From NCBI RefSeq assembly GCF_039545455.1, contig NZ_CP154468.1, positions 310,001 to 374,000 on the forward strand: a DNA stretch of 64,000 nucleotides, read 5' to 3'. The translations under genes and the position numbers were made by a program. Source of the stretch: Brucella sp. BE17. GTDB taxonomy: Bacteria > Pseudomonadota > Alphaproteobacteria > Rhizobiales > Rhizobiaceae. The notes below the pieces were generated by a model. The model made no database searches. It was given only the letters and a program-made list of their open reading frames with translations, and was not told the DNA's origin. Each line of letters begins with the position of its first letter. Within the stretch, counting starts at the first letter, position 1. Below are positions 1 to 8,597 of the stretch, piece after piece.

Positions 1-623
1 TGCGTGACTTTATGAACAGTGGTACGCCGATCTACGGCATGAATCGTGGTTCTGTCGGTTTTCTCATGAACGAATTCAGCATCGACAGCTTGCCGGAGCG
101 TATCGATGCCGCGCGCAAGGAAACCATTCGCCCACTCAAGATGGTGGCTGAGACGAACAATCCAGACGCGCCGCTGTTCGAAGCGCTGGCGATCAACGAA
201 GTCTCATTGTTCCGGCAATCCTATCAGGCCGCGAAGGTGCGTATTACCATTGACGGTCAGGTCCGGCTGGAAGAGCTGATCTGTGACGGCGTGATGGTGG
301 CAACGCCTGCGGGCTCGACCGCCTATAATCTTTCTGCACAAGGACCGATTCTTCCGCTCAAGGCACCCTTGCTAGCCCTCACACCCGTCAGTCCCTATCG
401 CCCTCGCCGTTGGGGTGGCGCGCTTTTGCCCAAGCAGGTCACCGTGCGCATGGATTTGCTAGAAACCGAAAAGCGTCCGGTCAATGCGGTTGCCGACAAT
501 CATGAAGTCAAATCTGTGAAATCAGTTACGGTTCGTGAAGCGCCAGATAGCGAAGTTGCCATTCTTTTCGATAAAAACCATTCCTGGGACGAGCGGATAC
601 TGACCGAACAATTTCGTCATTGA
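1..623 (+). CDS. nadK: NAD kinase, 5' end missing
   Basis: This enzyme phosphorylates NAD to NADP with ATP in the cytosol. The frame is open from base 3, so the Met at base 12 is internal and the true start lies before the window. The visible part holds the NAD-kinase hallmarks: the Asn-Glu pair in AINEVS, the glycine/serine loop [12 protein letters not shown], and a C-terminal beta-rich part with VADNHEV. The N-terminal GGDG phosphate-binding motif is outside the window. About 207 of the usual 250-260 residues are present. An imperfect hairpin follows the stop and may be its terminator. Family assignment is secure. Confidence 0.93.
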   Translation, partial: RDFMNSGTPIYGMNRGSVGFLMNEFSIDSLPERIDAARKETIRPLKMVAETNNPDAPLFEALAINEVSLFRQSYQAAKVRITIDGQVRLEELICDGVMVATPAGSTAYNLSAQGPILPLKAPLLALTPVSPYRPRRWGGALLPKQVTVRMDLLETEKRPVNAVADNHEVKSVKSVTVREAPDSEVAILFDKNHSWDERILTEQFRH

Positions 624-649
624 GCCTTAGGAGAAAGGATCAATTTGTT

Positions 650-678
650 ACATTCGCAAGGTTTCATCTTGCAAATGT
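650..678 (+). terminator. Possible terminator after nadK
   Basis: Arms at 650-660 and 668-678 pair at 10 of 11 positions around a 7-base loop, 27 bases after the nadK stop. The following T-rich stretch is weak, so the terminator role is inferred from position. Confidence 0.4.
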
Positions 679-871
679 ATTTGTGGCCATACTGGAATGA
701 ATTCATTCGATTTGATTGCAGATGATTGGCTGTTTGGCGGAGCTATTAAAGCAAATTGGCGCTATGCGGTAGTATTTTGGTTGACTTTTGCACGCTGGGG
801 ACGTAGGCGATGCTGCATAAAACGCTTTATGCGTTGCAGATGCCTTTTCTGCCTTGGTTCCTGCGCCCGAT

Positions 872-2392
872 ATGACGCGGCTCAATCAGGAAGGGCGGAT
901 CACGTTTCCGAACCAGAGAGCTGCGCCTCCATTGACGACATTTGCCGAACTCGGACTTTCCCCGAAAGTGACTGCTGCTGTTGAAGCGGCTGGCTACACC
1001 GCACCTACACCTATCCAGGCTGGTGCCATTCCACCTGCGCTTGAGCGCAAGGACGTGCTTGGCATCGCCCAGACCGGAACGGGTAAAACCGCGTCTTTCG
1101 TTCTGCCCATGCTCACCATGCTCGAAAAGGGCAGGGCGCGCGCCCGTATGCCGCGCACGCTCATTCTTGAGCCAACGCGGGAACTGGCCGCGCAGGTTGA
1201 GGAAAATTTCGTCAAGTACGGCATCAATCATCGCCTGAATGTTGCATTGTTGATCGGCGGCGTTTCGTTCGAGGAACAGGAGCGCAAGCTGGAGCGCGGT
1301 GCCGACGTGCTGATCGCAACGCCTGGTCGTATGCTTGATCATTTCGAGCGCGGCAAGCTGCTCCTGACCGGCGTCGAGATTCTGGTGATTGACGAGGCCG
1401 ACCGCATGCTCGACATGGGTTTCATTCCCGATATCGAGCGTATCTGTAAGCTGATCCCATTCACGCGTCAGACGCTGTTTTTCTCAGCGACTATGCCACC
1501 CGAAATCACCAAGCTGACAGAGCAGTTCCTGCATTCTCCCGTTCGTGTCGAAGTCGCCAAAGCCTCTTCCACCGCAAAGACGGTGACGCAGCGCCTCATC
1601 AAATCGGGCAAAAAGGACTGGGACAAGCGCGCTGTTTTGCGCGACATTATTCGCGAAGAAGGCGACACGCTCAAGAATGCCATTATCTTCTGCAATCGCA
1701 AGAAGGACGTGTCAGAGCTTTTCCGTTCGCTGGTAAAGCATGAATTCGATGCCGGCGCGCTGCATGGCGACATGGATCAGCGCGCACGCATGACGATGCT
1801 GGCGAATTTCAAGGAAGGCAAGCTTCGCCTTCTCGTCGCATCCGATGTGGCGGCACGTGGTCTTGATATTCCCGATGTCAGCCACGTTTTCAATTTTGAT
1901 GTTCCCATCCATGCGGAAGATTACGTCCACCGTATCGGTCGTACCGGTCGGGCCGGACGTTCTGGCAAGGCGTTTACCATTGTCACCCCTTCGGATACCA
2001 AATATCTCGCTGCGATCGAAAACATGATCGGCGAGAAGATCGAATGGCGTGATGGTGACCTGACGACACTCGCGCCTTCCGATGAGGCTGACGAGCAGCC
2101 GCGCAAGGGTCGGTCGGCACGCGGCAGGGGCAAGGACGTCAAGGCCAAGGAAGCATCTGCGGAAAAGGCAAAAGCACCTGTGGCCGAAGTGTTGGATCCC
2201 GCAGAACAGCCGCAGCCGATCGTCGCAAATCACGACCGCCGCGATTTTATTCGCAACGCAAATGACGATCGTCGCGGCAGACCGCAGCCAGAGCATAACA
2301 GGCGCCGCCGCGAGCGTGACGATGACGGCCCGGTTCCGGTTGGTTTCGGCAATGATATTCCGGCCTTTATGCTGATCCCGACGGGCATGTGA
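872..2392 (+). CDS. DEAD-box ATP-dependent RNA helicase (RhlE-like)
   Basis: This protein unwinds RNA duplexes with ATP, typically in ribosome assembly, mRNA decay or cold adaptation. Reading from the ATG at 872 (506 residues) the motifs run in order: Q motif (YTAPTPIQ), Walker A AQTGTGKT at about 66-73, PTRELA, DEAD within VIDEADRML, SAT, ASDVAARGLDIP and HRIGRTGRAG. After about residue 380 there is a low-complexity tail rich in Arg, Lys, Asp and Ala that ends in repeated RR pairs, common for RNA-binding tails of RhlE-type helicases. A TTG 18 bases upstream is an alternative start. The roughly 250-base gap before the gene could carry a long leader. Confidence 0.93.
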   Translation: MTRLNQEGRITFPNQRAAPPLTTFAELGLSPKVTAAVEAAGYTAPTPIQAGAIPPALERKDVLGIAQTGTGKTASFVLPMLTMLEKGRARARMPRTLILEPTRELAAQVEENFVKYGINHRLNVALLIGGVSFEEQERKLERGADVLIATPGRMLDHFERGKLLLTGVEILVIDEADRMLDMGFIPDIERICKLIPFTRQTLFFSATMPPEITKLTEQFLHSPVRVEVAKASSTAKTVTQRLIKSGKKDWDKRAVLRDIIREEGDTLKNAIIFCNRKKDVSELFRSLVKHEFDAGALHGDMDQRARMTMLANFKEGKLRLLVASDVAARGLDIPDVSHVFNFDVPIHAEDYVHRIGRTGRAGRSGKAFTIVTPSDTKYLAAIENMIGEKIEWRDGDLTTLAPSDEADEQPRKGRSARGRGKDVKAKEASAEKAKAPVAEVLDPAEQPQPIVANHDRRDFIRNANDDRRGRPQPEHNRRRRERDDDGPVPVGFGNDIPAFMLIPTGM

Positions 2393-2427
2393 CCCTTCGG
2401 AACAGCACAATTAAACAATGTTGAGAA

Positions 2428-2799
2428 TTATTCGGCTGCGGGCAAACGCCTGGCAGCCGGTTTCTTTGATGGTTTGGTTTTCTCGCTGCGCATTGCTGCT
2501 TCATAGGCACGGCGCGCCCAATGGCCCATGACTTCGGGATCGTCAAAGGCTTCCCCCGGAACGTTCCAATAGGGCATGGCAATGGGATTGCCGCCTTTGC
2601 GGCCTTCATAGGTCCACTGGGTCGATCCGGCTTCGATGAAAAATGGTGTCGTTTGTTCGTCGGCCTTGAACAGCAGGTCGTCACGATAGACCAGCGCAAA
2701 AATGATGCCCTGATGGTAGAGCCCCTTGCCTCCGAACATACGGCGGATACTTATAGGCCCAAAATCCTGCAAAAGATCGCGAAGCGTTTCGTCGTCCAT
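2428..2799 (-). CDS. TfoX/Sxy N-terminal-domain protein
   Basis: This is a 123-residue protein made of a single TfoX N-terminal-type domain with the family pattern IRRMFGGKGLYHQG near residues 18-31 and a conserved FKAD segment. The C-terminal TfoX domain is absent and a lysine/alanine-rich tail takes its place. In gammaproteobacteria TfoX/Sxy controls competence, but stand-alone N-domains in alphaproteobacteria have no established role, so none is assigned. It lies 24 bases after the Fe-S carrier gene on the same strand and is probably co-transcribed with it. It converges with the helicase gene. Confidence 0.82.
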   Translation of the reverse strand: MDDETLRDLLQDFGPISIRRMFGGKGLYHQGIIFALVYRDDLLFKADEQTTPFFIEAGSTQWTYEGRKGGNPIAMPYWNVPGEAFDDPEVMGHWARRAYEAAMRSEKTKPSKKPAARRLPAAE

Positions 2800-2823
2800 T
2801 AAAAAACCTGGATTGGCGCCGGA

Positions 2824-3204
2824 TCAGACGGTATCCTGCATCTGGCGCAGGCTTTCGGGCGATGCGGCTTGAAGTTCTACGGATTCGCCGCAACCGCAGG
2901 CCGATGTCTGGTTAGGGTTGTTAAAGACAAAGCCTGTTCGCAGGGTGGTTGTTTCAAAATCCATGCGGGTGCCGAGCAGGAACAGAACCGCTTCGGGTGC
3001 GATAAACACCTTGGCACCGTCCGCCTCCACCACGTCGTCGCCGACCTTGGCTTCGGTGGCAAGATCGATCGTATATTCCATACCAGCACAACCGCCCTTT
3101 TTGACGCTGACGCGAATACCAAGCGCACCTTCGCGTGCCTCCACGATCTCGTGCAAACGAGCTGTGGCTGCTTCGGTTAGCGTCATGACTGCAAAACGGC
3201 CCAT
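2824..3204 (-). CDS. A-type iron-sulfur carrier (IscA/SufA/HesB family)
   Basis: This 126-residue cytosolic scaffold or carrier binds Fe-S clusters for delivery to apoproteins. The three cluster-binding cysteines of the family are visible: C39 in KKGGCAGM and C103 and C105 in ACGCGES. The frame stays open upstream to 3258, but the ATG at 3204 is preceded by a GGAAGAG site at good spacing and gives the usual family length. No other suf or isc genes lie in the window, so SufA, IscA and ErpA cannot be told apart here. The downstream neighbour is the TfoX-domain gene. Confidence 0.9.
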   Translation of the reverse strand: MGRFAVMTLTEAATARLHEIVEAREGALGIRVSVKKGGCAGMEYTIDLATEAKVGDDVVEADGAKVFIAPEAVLFLLGTRMDFETTTLRTGFVFNNPNQTSACGCGESVELQAASPESLRQMQDTV

Positions 3205-3473
3205 TGTTTTCTCTTCCGGTAATGAAGCACACCATATGCCATCCAGTTCGAATGACACGTTTTGAATGCGGCTTTCACGCTTGGCCTGAATGCTGGAAGC
3301 TCTGGCAAAGAAGCGGGGAATCGTCCAGACTTTCTACAAGAGCTTTCAGCGAGTTGGTGCCATTTACGCGCACTGCCACGTTTTCACTATAGTTAGTGTT
3401 GTAACATCATTACCGCAAGACACCAAATCGAGAGCGTGGGTCCGCTGATCGAACTTATAAAGAGGAGCTGCTA

Positions 3474-4112
3474 ATGTCGACTGATCGAATGAAGTCTCTG
3501 TTACTGACTGTTTTCGCCAGCGCGCTGGCTGTGTCACAGGTTCATGCGCAGGAAACGCAACCACCTGCAGCGCAGGAAACGCAGGCGCCAGCCAAGCCGG
3601 GTCAAAAGCCGGCGGAGGCGAAGGATGGCAAGGAAAATATCGAAGAGACGAAACCTTCTGAGCAGACGCAGGACGCAGACGGTGGCTTGATCGTGCCTGA
3701 ATATCGCGATGACCGCTCCACGCCGCAAGCGCTGATCGAATCCTATTACAATGCCATCAACCGCAAGGAATATACGCGCGCCTACGGCTATTATTCCGAA
3801 GAAGGGCGTGAGCCAGATTTCAAGACCTTTGTAAAGGGCTATGAGACGACCAAAAGCGTGAAGGTCGCGCTACGCAAGACAGAACCCGATCCGGGTGCAG
3901 GGCAGATTTACTGGAGCTTGCCGCTGGCAATCGAGGCCGAGCAGGAGGACGGCAAGAAGGAAATTTTCAGCGGTTGTTATACGATCCATCTCACCAATCC
4001 TTCCATGCAGGAAGAACCGCCTTTCAAACCGATGCAGATCATGACAGGTTCGCTGACAAAATCGCCGCTCGATCTGGAAAAAAGTGTGCCGGAAAGCTGC
4101 GAAGCGCCATAG
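3474..4112 (+). CDS. Secreted hypothetical protein
   Basis: This 212-residue protein has no function that I recognise. It begins with a clear Sec signal peptide (basic start, hydrophobic run to about residue 23, likely cleavage after VHA). Residues 26-65 are a low-complexity linker rich in Pro, Gln, Lys and Glu. From about residue 75 a globular domain begins (TPQALIESYYNAINRKEY), a pattern that recalls NTF2-like folds, and it contains two cysteines (SGCYT and PESC) that could form a disulfide in the periplasm. The start is supported by an AGAGGAG site just upstream. The NTF2-like idea is inference from the helix pattern only. Confidence 0.8.
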   Translation: MSTDRMKSLLLTVFASALAVSQVHAQETQPPAAQETQAPAKPGQKPAEAKDGKENIEETKPSEQTQDADGGLIVPEYRDDRSTPQALIESYYNAINRKEYTRAYGYYSEEGREPDFKTFVKGYETTKSVKVALRKTEPDPGAGQIYWSLPLAIEAEQEDGKKEIFSGCYTIHLTNPSMQEEPPFKPMQIMTGSLTKSPLDLEKSVPESCEAP

Positions 4113-4149
4113 AGCGCCGTGTATTTTCTCGCATGCACAACGGTCGCTC

Positions 4150-4251
4150 TCACGGCGTCACAAAGTGCATCTGCAAATAGCAGCCTAGAAACAGGAGTGC
4201 GATTGCCGCTGCAATGAGAGCCAAAATTTTCATGCATAAGGCTTCGCGCAT
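4150..4251 (-). CDS. Possible small membrane peptide
   Basis: An open frame of 33 codons (or 27 from the internal ATG at 4233) encodes a short peptide with a basic start, a run of about 14 hydrophobic residues (LALIAAAIALLFLG) and a short polar tail ending FVTP. The composition is typical of single-span small membrane proteins. The ribosome binding site is weak and no family is recognised. It lies between the convergent secreted-protein gene and the argP-like gene. Moderate to low confidence. Confidence 0.35.
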   Translation of the reverse strand: MREALCMKILALIAAAIALLFLGCYLQMHFVTP

Positions 4252-4292
4252 TTGCCGTTCACATTCAATAAAATTCCTGGTGATCGGGCACT

Positions 4293-5201
4293 TCAGGAAG
4301 GGGGCTGAAAAAGCGAACGTCTTGCTGCTGCCGTCACATGCGCCGACAGTGACGCGAGGCGGTCTGCGGCGAGGCGGTTGACCTGCCAGTAGAGCGGAAC
4401 CACCAGCGCGGTATCGGGAATGAGTTCGATCAGGCGACCATGGGCGATGTGTTCATCGACCAGCATGTCGGGGTTCATACCCCAGCCCATGCCTTCCAGG
4501 CTCGCATCGATAAAGCTTTGTGTGGAAGGCAGCCAATGTGTCGGGCAGACGATATCCGCCTTGAGGTTTTGCTTGATCCAACGCTCCTGCAACCGGTCTT
4601 TCTGGTTGAATGTCAGCATCGGAGCCTCGCTTAGAGCCAGCTTGGTGAGGCCTTGCGGGAAAAACCGGGTCATGAAATCTGGTGACGCGGTTGCCTTGTA
4701 TCGCAAAGCACCAAGCGGAACGACGCGGCATCCCTGCACAGGTTTGGAGAGTGCGGTGACCGCTGCCAGAACCCGACCATGTTGCAGCCATTCAGCCGTG
4801 TGGTCCTGATCGTCAACGGCAATATTGACAAGATAATCGGTCTCGCGTGTAAAGCCGGAAATCGCCTTTATGAACCATGTGCCAAGGCTGTCGGCGTTGG
4901 TGGCGATATGCAGCGTCACTTGCGCGCGCTCCGTATTGTGAGGCGCTAAAGCCGGTAGTTCTGCCAGGAGTTCACGTTCGAGCATGCCGACCTGTTCGAT
5001 GTGGCGGCAGAGCCATTCGCCCTTGTCTGTGGCCAGGCATGGATTACCCCGTGAAACGAGCACTACGCCCAGCCGTTCTTCGAGGTTCTTCACCCGTTGC
5101 GATATGGCGGAAGGCGTTACATTCAGCATCCGGGCAGCTTTTTCGAAACTGCCAGTCTGCACCACCATGGCGAGTGCCTTCAAGGCAGGGTAGTCGATCA
5201 T
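4293..5201 (-). CDS. argP: LysR-type regulator, ArgP/LysG family
   Basis: This 302-residue transcription regulator senses basic amino acids and switches on a divergent exporter. The N-terminal winged helix-turn-helix is at about residues 17-37 (GSFEKAARMLNVTPSAISQRV split over the two helices), followed by a LysR substrate domain with family-specific stretches such as GMGWGMNPD near residue 243. It is divergent from the LysE/ArgO-type exporter, the arrangement known for LysG-LysE in Corynebacterium and ArgP-ArgO in E. coli. The 107-base gap is AT-rich and should hold both promoters. Confidence 0.87.
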   Translation of the reverse strand: MIDYPALKALAMVVQTGSFEKAARMLNVTPSAISQRVKNLEERLGVVLVSRGNPCLATDKGEWLCRHIEQVGMLERELLAELPALAPHNTERAQVTLHIATNADSLGTWFIKAISGFTRETDYLVNIAVDDQDHTAEWLQHGRVLAAVTALSKPVQGCRVVPLGALRYKATASPDFMTRFFPQGLTKLALSEAPMLTFNQKDRLQERWIKQNLKADIVCPTHWLPSTQSFIDASLEGMGWGMNPDMLVDEHIAHGRLIELIPDTALVVPLYWQVNRLAADRLASLSAHVTAAARRSLFQPPS

Positions 5202-5250
5202 TAGAATCTCTTAATATCATTTAGAAGATTTAATTGTTTTAATTGATAAA

Positions 5251-5270
5251 AAGCACTTATCCAAGTGCTT
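5251..5270. promoter_or_regulatory. Palindrome in the argP/argO divergent promoter region
   Basis: A perfect 8-base inverted repeat (AAGCACTT, 4-base gap, AAGTGCTT) lies 39 bases before the exporter start, inside an AT-rich intergenic region of 107 bases. It could be a regulator-binding site or a leader hairpin. ArgP binding is inference from position. Confidence 0.4.
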
Positions 5271-5308
5271 CGAAATGTGTTCCATTGATATTGATCGAAG
5301 TGAATTAA

Positions 5309-5920
5309 ATGAATCCGACCACCTATATGACTGGCTTTTCCATAGGATTGAGCCTCATCCTCGCCATCGGGGCGCAAAACGCTTTCGTGCTGCGGCAAGG
5401 TCTGCGTAACGAGCATGTCTTTGCAGTTAGTCTGGTCTGTGCGCTCTCGGACGCACTGCTGATCGTTCTTGGAGTGACGAGCTTTCGCAGGATTACCGCT
5501 TTGATGCCCGCGCTCGAACCCTTGATGCGTTACGGTGGGGCGGCATTTCTCGCTTATTATGGCATCAGAAGTTTGTATTCGGCGTTTACCTCGACGGATT
5601 CGCTCACCACGTCAGGTGAAAATGTCACCGGGCTGGCACGAACGATTGCCATTTGTCTGGCTTTGACCTGGCTCAATCCACATGTCTATCTCGATACGGT
5701 CGTGCTTCTTGGCACAATTTCCACGCAGTTTCCCGGTTTCGAAATGTCGTTCGCAGCCGGTGCCGTTACCGCATCGTTTCTGTTTTTCTTTGCGCTTGGC
5801 TTCGGCGCGCGCTGGCTGCGGCCGCTCTTTGCAAAGCCCATGTCCTGGCGGATACTGGATGGCGTCATCGCGCTGACGATGTGGGGCATCGCCTTCAAGC
5901 TCGTCAGCGGCTCTGGCTGA
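5309..5920 (+). CDS. argO: LysE/ArgO-type amino acid exporter
   Basis: This 203-residue inner-membrane protein exports basic amino acids (arginine or lysine). It shows the LysE-family start with GAQNAFVLRQGL at about residues 22-33, the conserved LTWLNPHVYLD block near residue 118, and about six hydrophobic segments over the usual length. It is divergent from the ArgP-type regulator, which supports the assignment. Which amino acid is exported cannot be read from the sequence. Confidence 0.88.
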   Translation: MNPTTYMTGFSIGLSLILAIGAQNAFVLRQGLRNEHVFAVSLVCALSDALLIVLGVTSFRRITALMPALEPLMRYGGAAFLAYYGIRSLYSAFTSTDSLTTSGENVTGLARTIAICLALTWLNPHVYLDTVVLLGTISTQFPGFEMSFAAGAVTASFLFFFALGFGARWLRPLFAKPMSWRILDGVIALTMWGIAFKLVSGSG

Positions 5921-5922
5921 CG

Positions 5923-6585
5923 TTACTTTACGATGCTCAGCACGTTACGTACCACTTCGGCCTGTAGCGGGCGCTGCTTTTCGATGTTGAAATGACCGAC
6001 ATCCTTGACATCCGAAAAGTCGCGATTGTCGAGCTTACCATTGAAGCGCGGGCCAGGCTCCAGCGCTCGCCCCCACCCGTCCTGCGAGAAATAAAAATTC
6101 ACCGCCCATCTGATGTTTCCGGGCAACGGATCGGGGGCTGTTGCGGCAAAGGACGCTATGTAATCCACGCGAATATCTTTCTTTTCCAGCACTTCGGCAG
6201 TTGAAATGATGGCATTGGCACCCAGGGAATGACCGATGAGAACGGTGGCCTGGGGGCCATATTTCGCACGGTCTGAAACAATCCGGTTTGCGATGAAACG
6301 CCATGCCGTATGGCTCTTGACCTGCGCATCGACGCCGGAGGCTTGCAGCGATGCACCGATCTCATCAATGCCGGTGGAAAAAATATCCCCGAAACCACGC
6401 AGCAAATAGACATTGGGCCGTTTGTCCCGTGCCGCAATCGCTTGAGCTGACGAAGAATCCTCATCAAATGGGCGATCGGCTTTGCTGCGGGCATAAGCGG
6501 GTAGAGAAGCCAGAGCCAGAGCCGAGGCCAGAAGCGAACGACGATTGATGAGACTTCTTGAAACGGTAATTAATTTTTCGGTCAT
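5923..6585 (-). CDS. Secreted alpha/beta-hydrolase
   Basis: This 220-residue protein is a likely periplasmic esterase or lipase-like hydrolase. It starts with a signal sequence bearing an Arg pair (INRRSLLASALALAS) and a probable cleavage near AYA at residues 30-32, which could suit Tat or Sec. The nucleophile elbow is GHSLGAN with Ser120, and a late VGHFN supplies a candidate catalytic His. It lies 6 bases after the methyltransferase-like gene and closes a three-gene unit. The substrate is unknown. Confidence 0.75.
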   Translation of the reverse strand: MTEKLITVSRSLINRRSLLASALALASLPAYARSKADRPFDEDSSSAQAIAARDKRPNVYLLRGFGDIFSTGIDEIGASLQASGVDAQVKSHTAWRFIANRIVSDRAKYGPQATVLIGHSLGANAIISTAEVLEKKDIRVDYIASFAATAPDPLPGNIRWAVNFYFSQDGWGRALEPGPRFNGKLDNRDFSDVKDVGHFNIEKQRPLQAEVVRNVLSIVK

Positions 6586-6591
6586 TGAATT

Positions 6592-7176
6592 TCACCAAGG
6601 TTTGGGAATAATCCTTCCAGTGCGCTTGGCATATTCATCATAGGAAGCTCCGAACGCCTTGCGCATCATGGCTTCTTCTTGGCCCACCCGGTGGAAATAA
6701 AGAATACCTACCCCCACGAGGCCAGCCAGCCCAGCGAACCAGTTGGGCAAGAGCAGAAACTGCGCTATTGCCCAAAGCCAGAACGATAGATACATCGGAT
6801 GGCGGACATATTTATAGAGCCCCTCCGTCACGAGTTTGTGTTCGTTACGGATTTCCAGCGTTACCGACCAGTTTTTACCCAGTTGCCGATGGCTTGCGTA
6901 GAAGACCCACAAAAAAGCCAATTCGAAAAGCAGTCCGAGCCAGCCGAGCCACGGCTGGAAGGCGTAATCAGCGCCTGCGGGAAAACCTGTCGCGCCATAG
7001 ATTATCGGGATCAGCGAGAGGCCGACCGTTGCTGTGCCGAGCGCCAGGCGGTCAGTGAGCGAACGGGCATCGCCCACCACCTTTATCTTGCGTGCGCGCC
7101 GCTGGTGTGGAATTCGGATGGCAACCCAGGCGACAAGCCCGACCGTCCAAATGATAATGGCCAGTGTCGGCGTCAT
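6592..7176 (-). CDS. Isoprenylcysteine carboxyl methyltransferase-family membrane protein
   Basis: This 194-residue integral membrane protein has four or five hydrophobic segments and the C-terminal signature of the ICMT/phospholipid methyltransferase group: GLYKYVRHPMYLSF near residue 120 and EEAMMRKAFGASYDEY near residue 170. These residues form the SAM and substrate site in characterised relatives. Bacteria lack prenylated CaaX proteins, so the true substrate is unknown and may be a lipid or small molecule. The start overlaps the stop of the upstream hydrolase gene by 4 bases (ATGA), indicating translational coupling. Confidence 0.83.
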   Translation of the reverse strand: MTPTLAIIIWTVGLVAWVAIRIPHQRRARKIKVVGDARSLTDRLALGTATVGLSLIPIIYGATGFPAGADYAFQPWLGWLGLLFELAFLWVFYASHRQLGKNWSVTLEIRNEHKLVTEGLYKYVRHPMYLSFWLWAIAQFLLLPNWFAGLAGLVGVGILYFHRVGQEEAMMRKAFGASYDEYAKRTGRIIPKPW

Positions 7177-8357
7177 TCAGCAATTCCCTCTTTGGACGGC
7201 AGCCCGCCCATAATTTGATTCTTTGCACGGTCGACCAGAGAAATCGGACCGCAGCAAACTTGAAAAAAATCATACCAGTAACGCTTCGTATTGCCGAAGA
7301 CATATTGGTAATGCACGCGGAAAAGATTTCGTTTCACACGCTTATAGGTTTCAGGCTGCAGCATATCTCTTATTCGCACGGTTCGCACAATGGGGAAATC
7401 CCGCCCCTTGGCGCGTTGCAGCTTCATTTCGGCGACAGGGTCGGTCTTGTAGAAATTGATGACATCAGTGAGGCACTGAATTTCGACCCATTCAAACCTG
7501 CCATCATCGGTCAGGCGCTGCACGCCGTCACGAAAATTCTGTGCTGCCGGATGATAACCGGCCTTGAGCGCGGTGGAGCCAAGCGTCAGAACCGAAACAT
7601 TTGATGCTCGTGTTGAAAAGGCGCCGTCAAGCGCGATACACCGCGCCGCTACGTCGAGCATCAACATGCCGCCGGTGCTGTGACCGATCAGGATAACCTC
7701 GTCATAGCGACCTTCGCCAACACGCCGGACGATTGTCTGCGCAAAATGCTGCATCAGGGCTTCGGCGTCGGGGCGTCTGCCGCGCATGAAATTGAGCGAA
7801 AAGGACCACAGATCCATCAGATGATTGATCGGCCATTTTTTGCCGAGCACTGCCAGCGCCAGAGCAAAAACGCCCAAACCCACCAAAGGGCTGAAAAGAC
7901 CGAGCCAAGGTGAAAGCAGCCGGCCGACGCCAATGCTAGCGAGCGCGAAAAGGACAAGCGTCAAAAACGGATAGAGGAAATAGAGCCCGAACCGCCACGC
8001 ATGTGCGAAAAACTGAAAAGCGGGGCCTGAGACGATGAAATCACCGAAGGCGAGGAGATATTTTCCGAGTCTGACGGCAAGCGGACGCGAAAAATCGGAC
8101 AAGACGATACTGTCGAGAGCAAGGAAGTTGAAGTCCGTCGTCGTTTTCCAGCCTTCACTCTCGCAGTCTGTTTCGATCAGGGCGCAACCGATATTATTAT
8201 CGGGATTTTCCTTGACCGGAAGAACCACGGATTTTGTGCTCCATACCGTATCGAAGCGGGATATTTCTTTGCTTAAACGACTGAAAAACGCCTCGGGCGT
8301 TTTCGGGTCATATCCGCCAATAAAAAAAACGGCACGCCGCTGGACCGACTGATTCAT
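7173..8357 (-). CDS. Membrane-associated alpha/beta-hydrolase
   Basis: This 394-residue protein has an N-terminal domain that opens with AVFFIGGYDP, a hydrophobic block at about residues 118-178 that predicts two or three membrane spans, and then a hydrolase core with the elbow GHSTGGM (Ser about residue 226). It is the first gene of a three-gene minus-strand unit with the methyltransferase-like protein and the secreted hydrolase. The set suggests lipid or envelope ester metabolism, which is inference. No named family was recognised beyond the fold. Confidence 0.72.
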   Translation of the reverse strand: MNQSVQRRAVFFIGGYDPKTPEAFFSRLSKEISRFDTVWSTKSVVLPVKENPDNNIGCALIETDCESEGWKTTTDFNFLALDSIVLSDFSRPLAVRLGKYLLAFGDFIVSGPAFQFFAHAWRFGLYFLYPFLTLVLFALASIGVGRLLSPWLGLFSPLVGLGVFALALAVLGKKWPINHLMDLWSFSLNFMRGRRPDAEALMQHFAQTIVRRVGEGRYDEVILIGHSTGGMLMLDVAARCIALDGAFSTRASNVSVLTLGSTALKAGYHPAAQNFRDGVQRLTDDGRFEWVEIQCLTDVINFYKTDPVAEMKLQRAKGRDFPIVRTVRIRDMLQPETYKRVKRNLFRVHYQYVFGNTKRYWYDFFQVCCGPISLVDRAKNQIMGGLPSKEGIAE

Positions 8358-8597
8358 GCGGAAAACCTAATTTGCATCTTTTCTATTGTCGAGATCAAAG
8401 CCTTGGCTTCCAACAAAATGTGACGGCAAGCTTTCTTATCAAGGGAACACACCAGGTTTTTCTGCCAGCGCAAGGCCGATATGGCAATTAGACGAAAAGA
8501 TGAAACGCTCATTTTGAGCGATAAGATATGCGATTTTCATTCAGCTGTGAAATGTTCTAACATCCAACGTAGACAGCTATTGTTTCAGGAGCAATGA

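Noticed and set aside
697..984. Plus-strand ORF before the helicase
   Set aside because: It overlaps the helicase start in another frame, is rich in Cys and Arg as out-of-frame shadows are, and has no family features.
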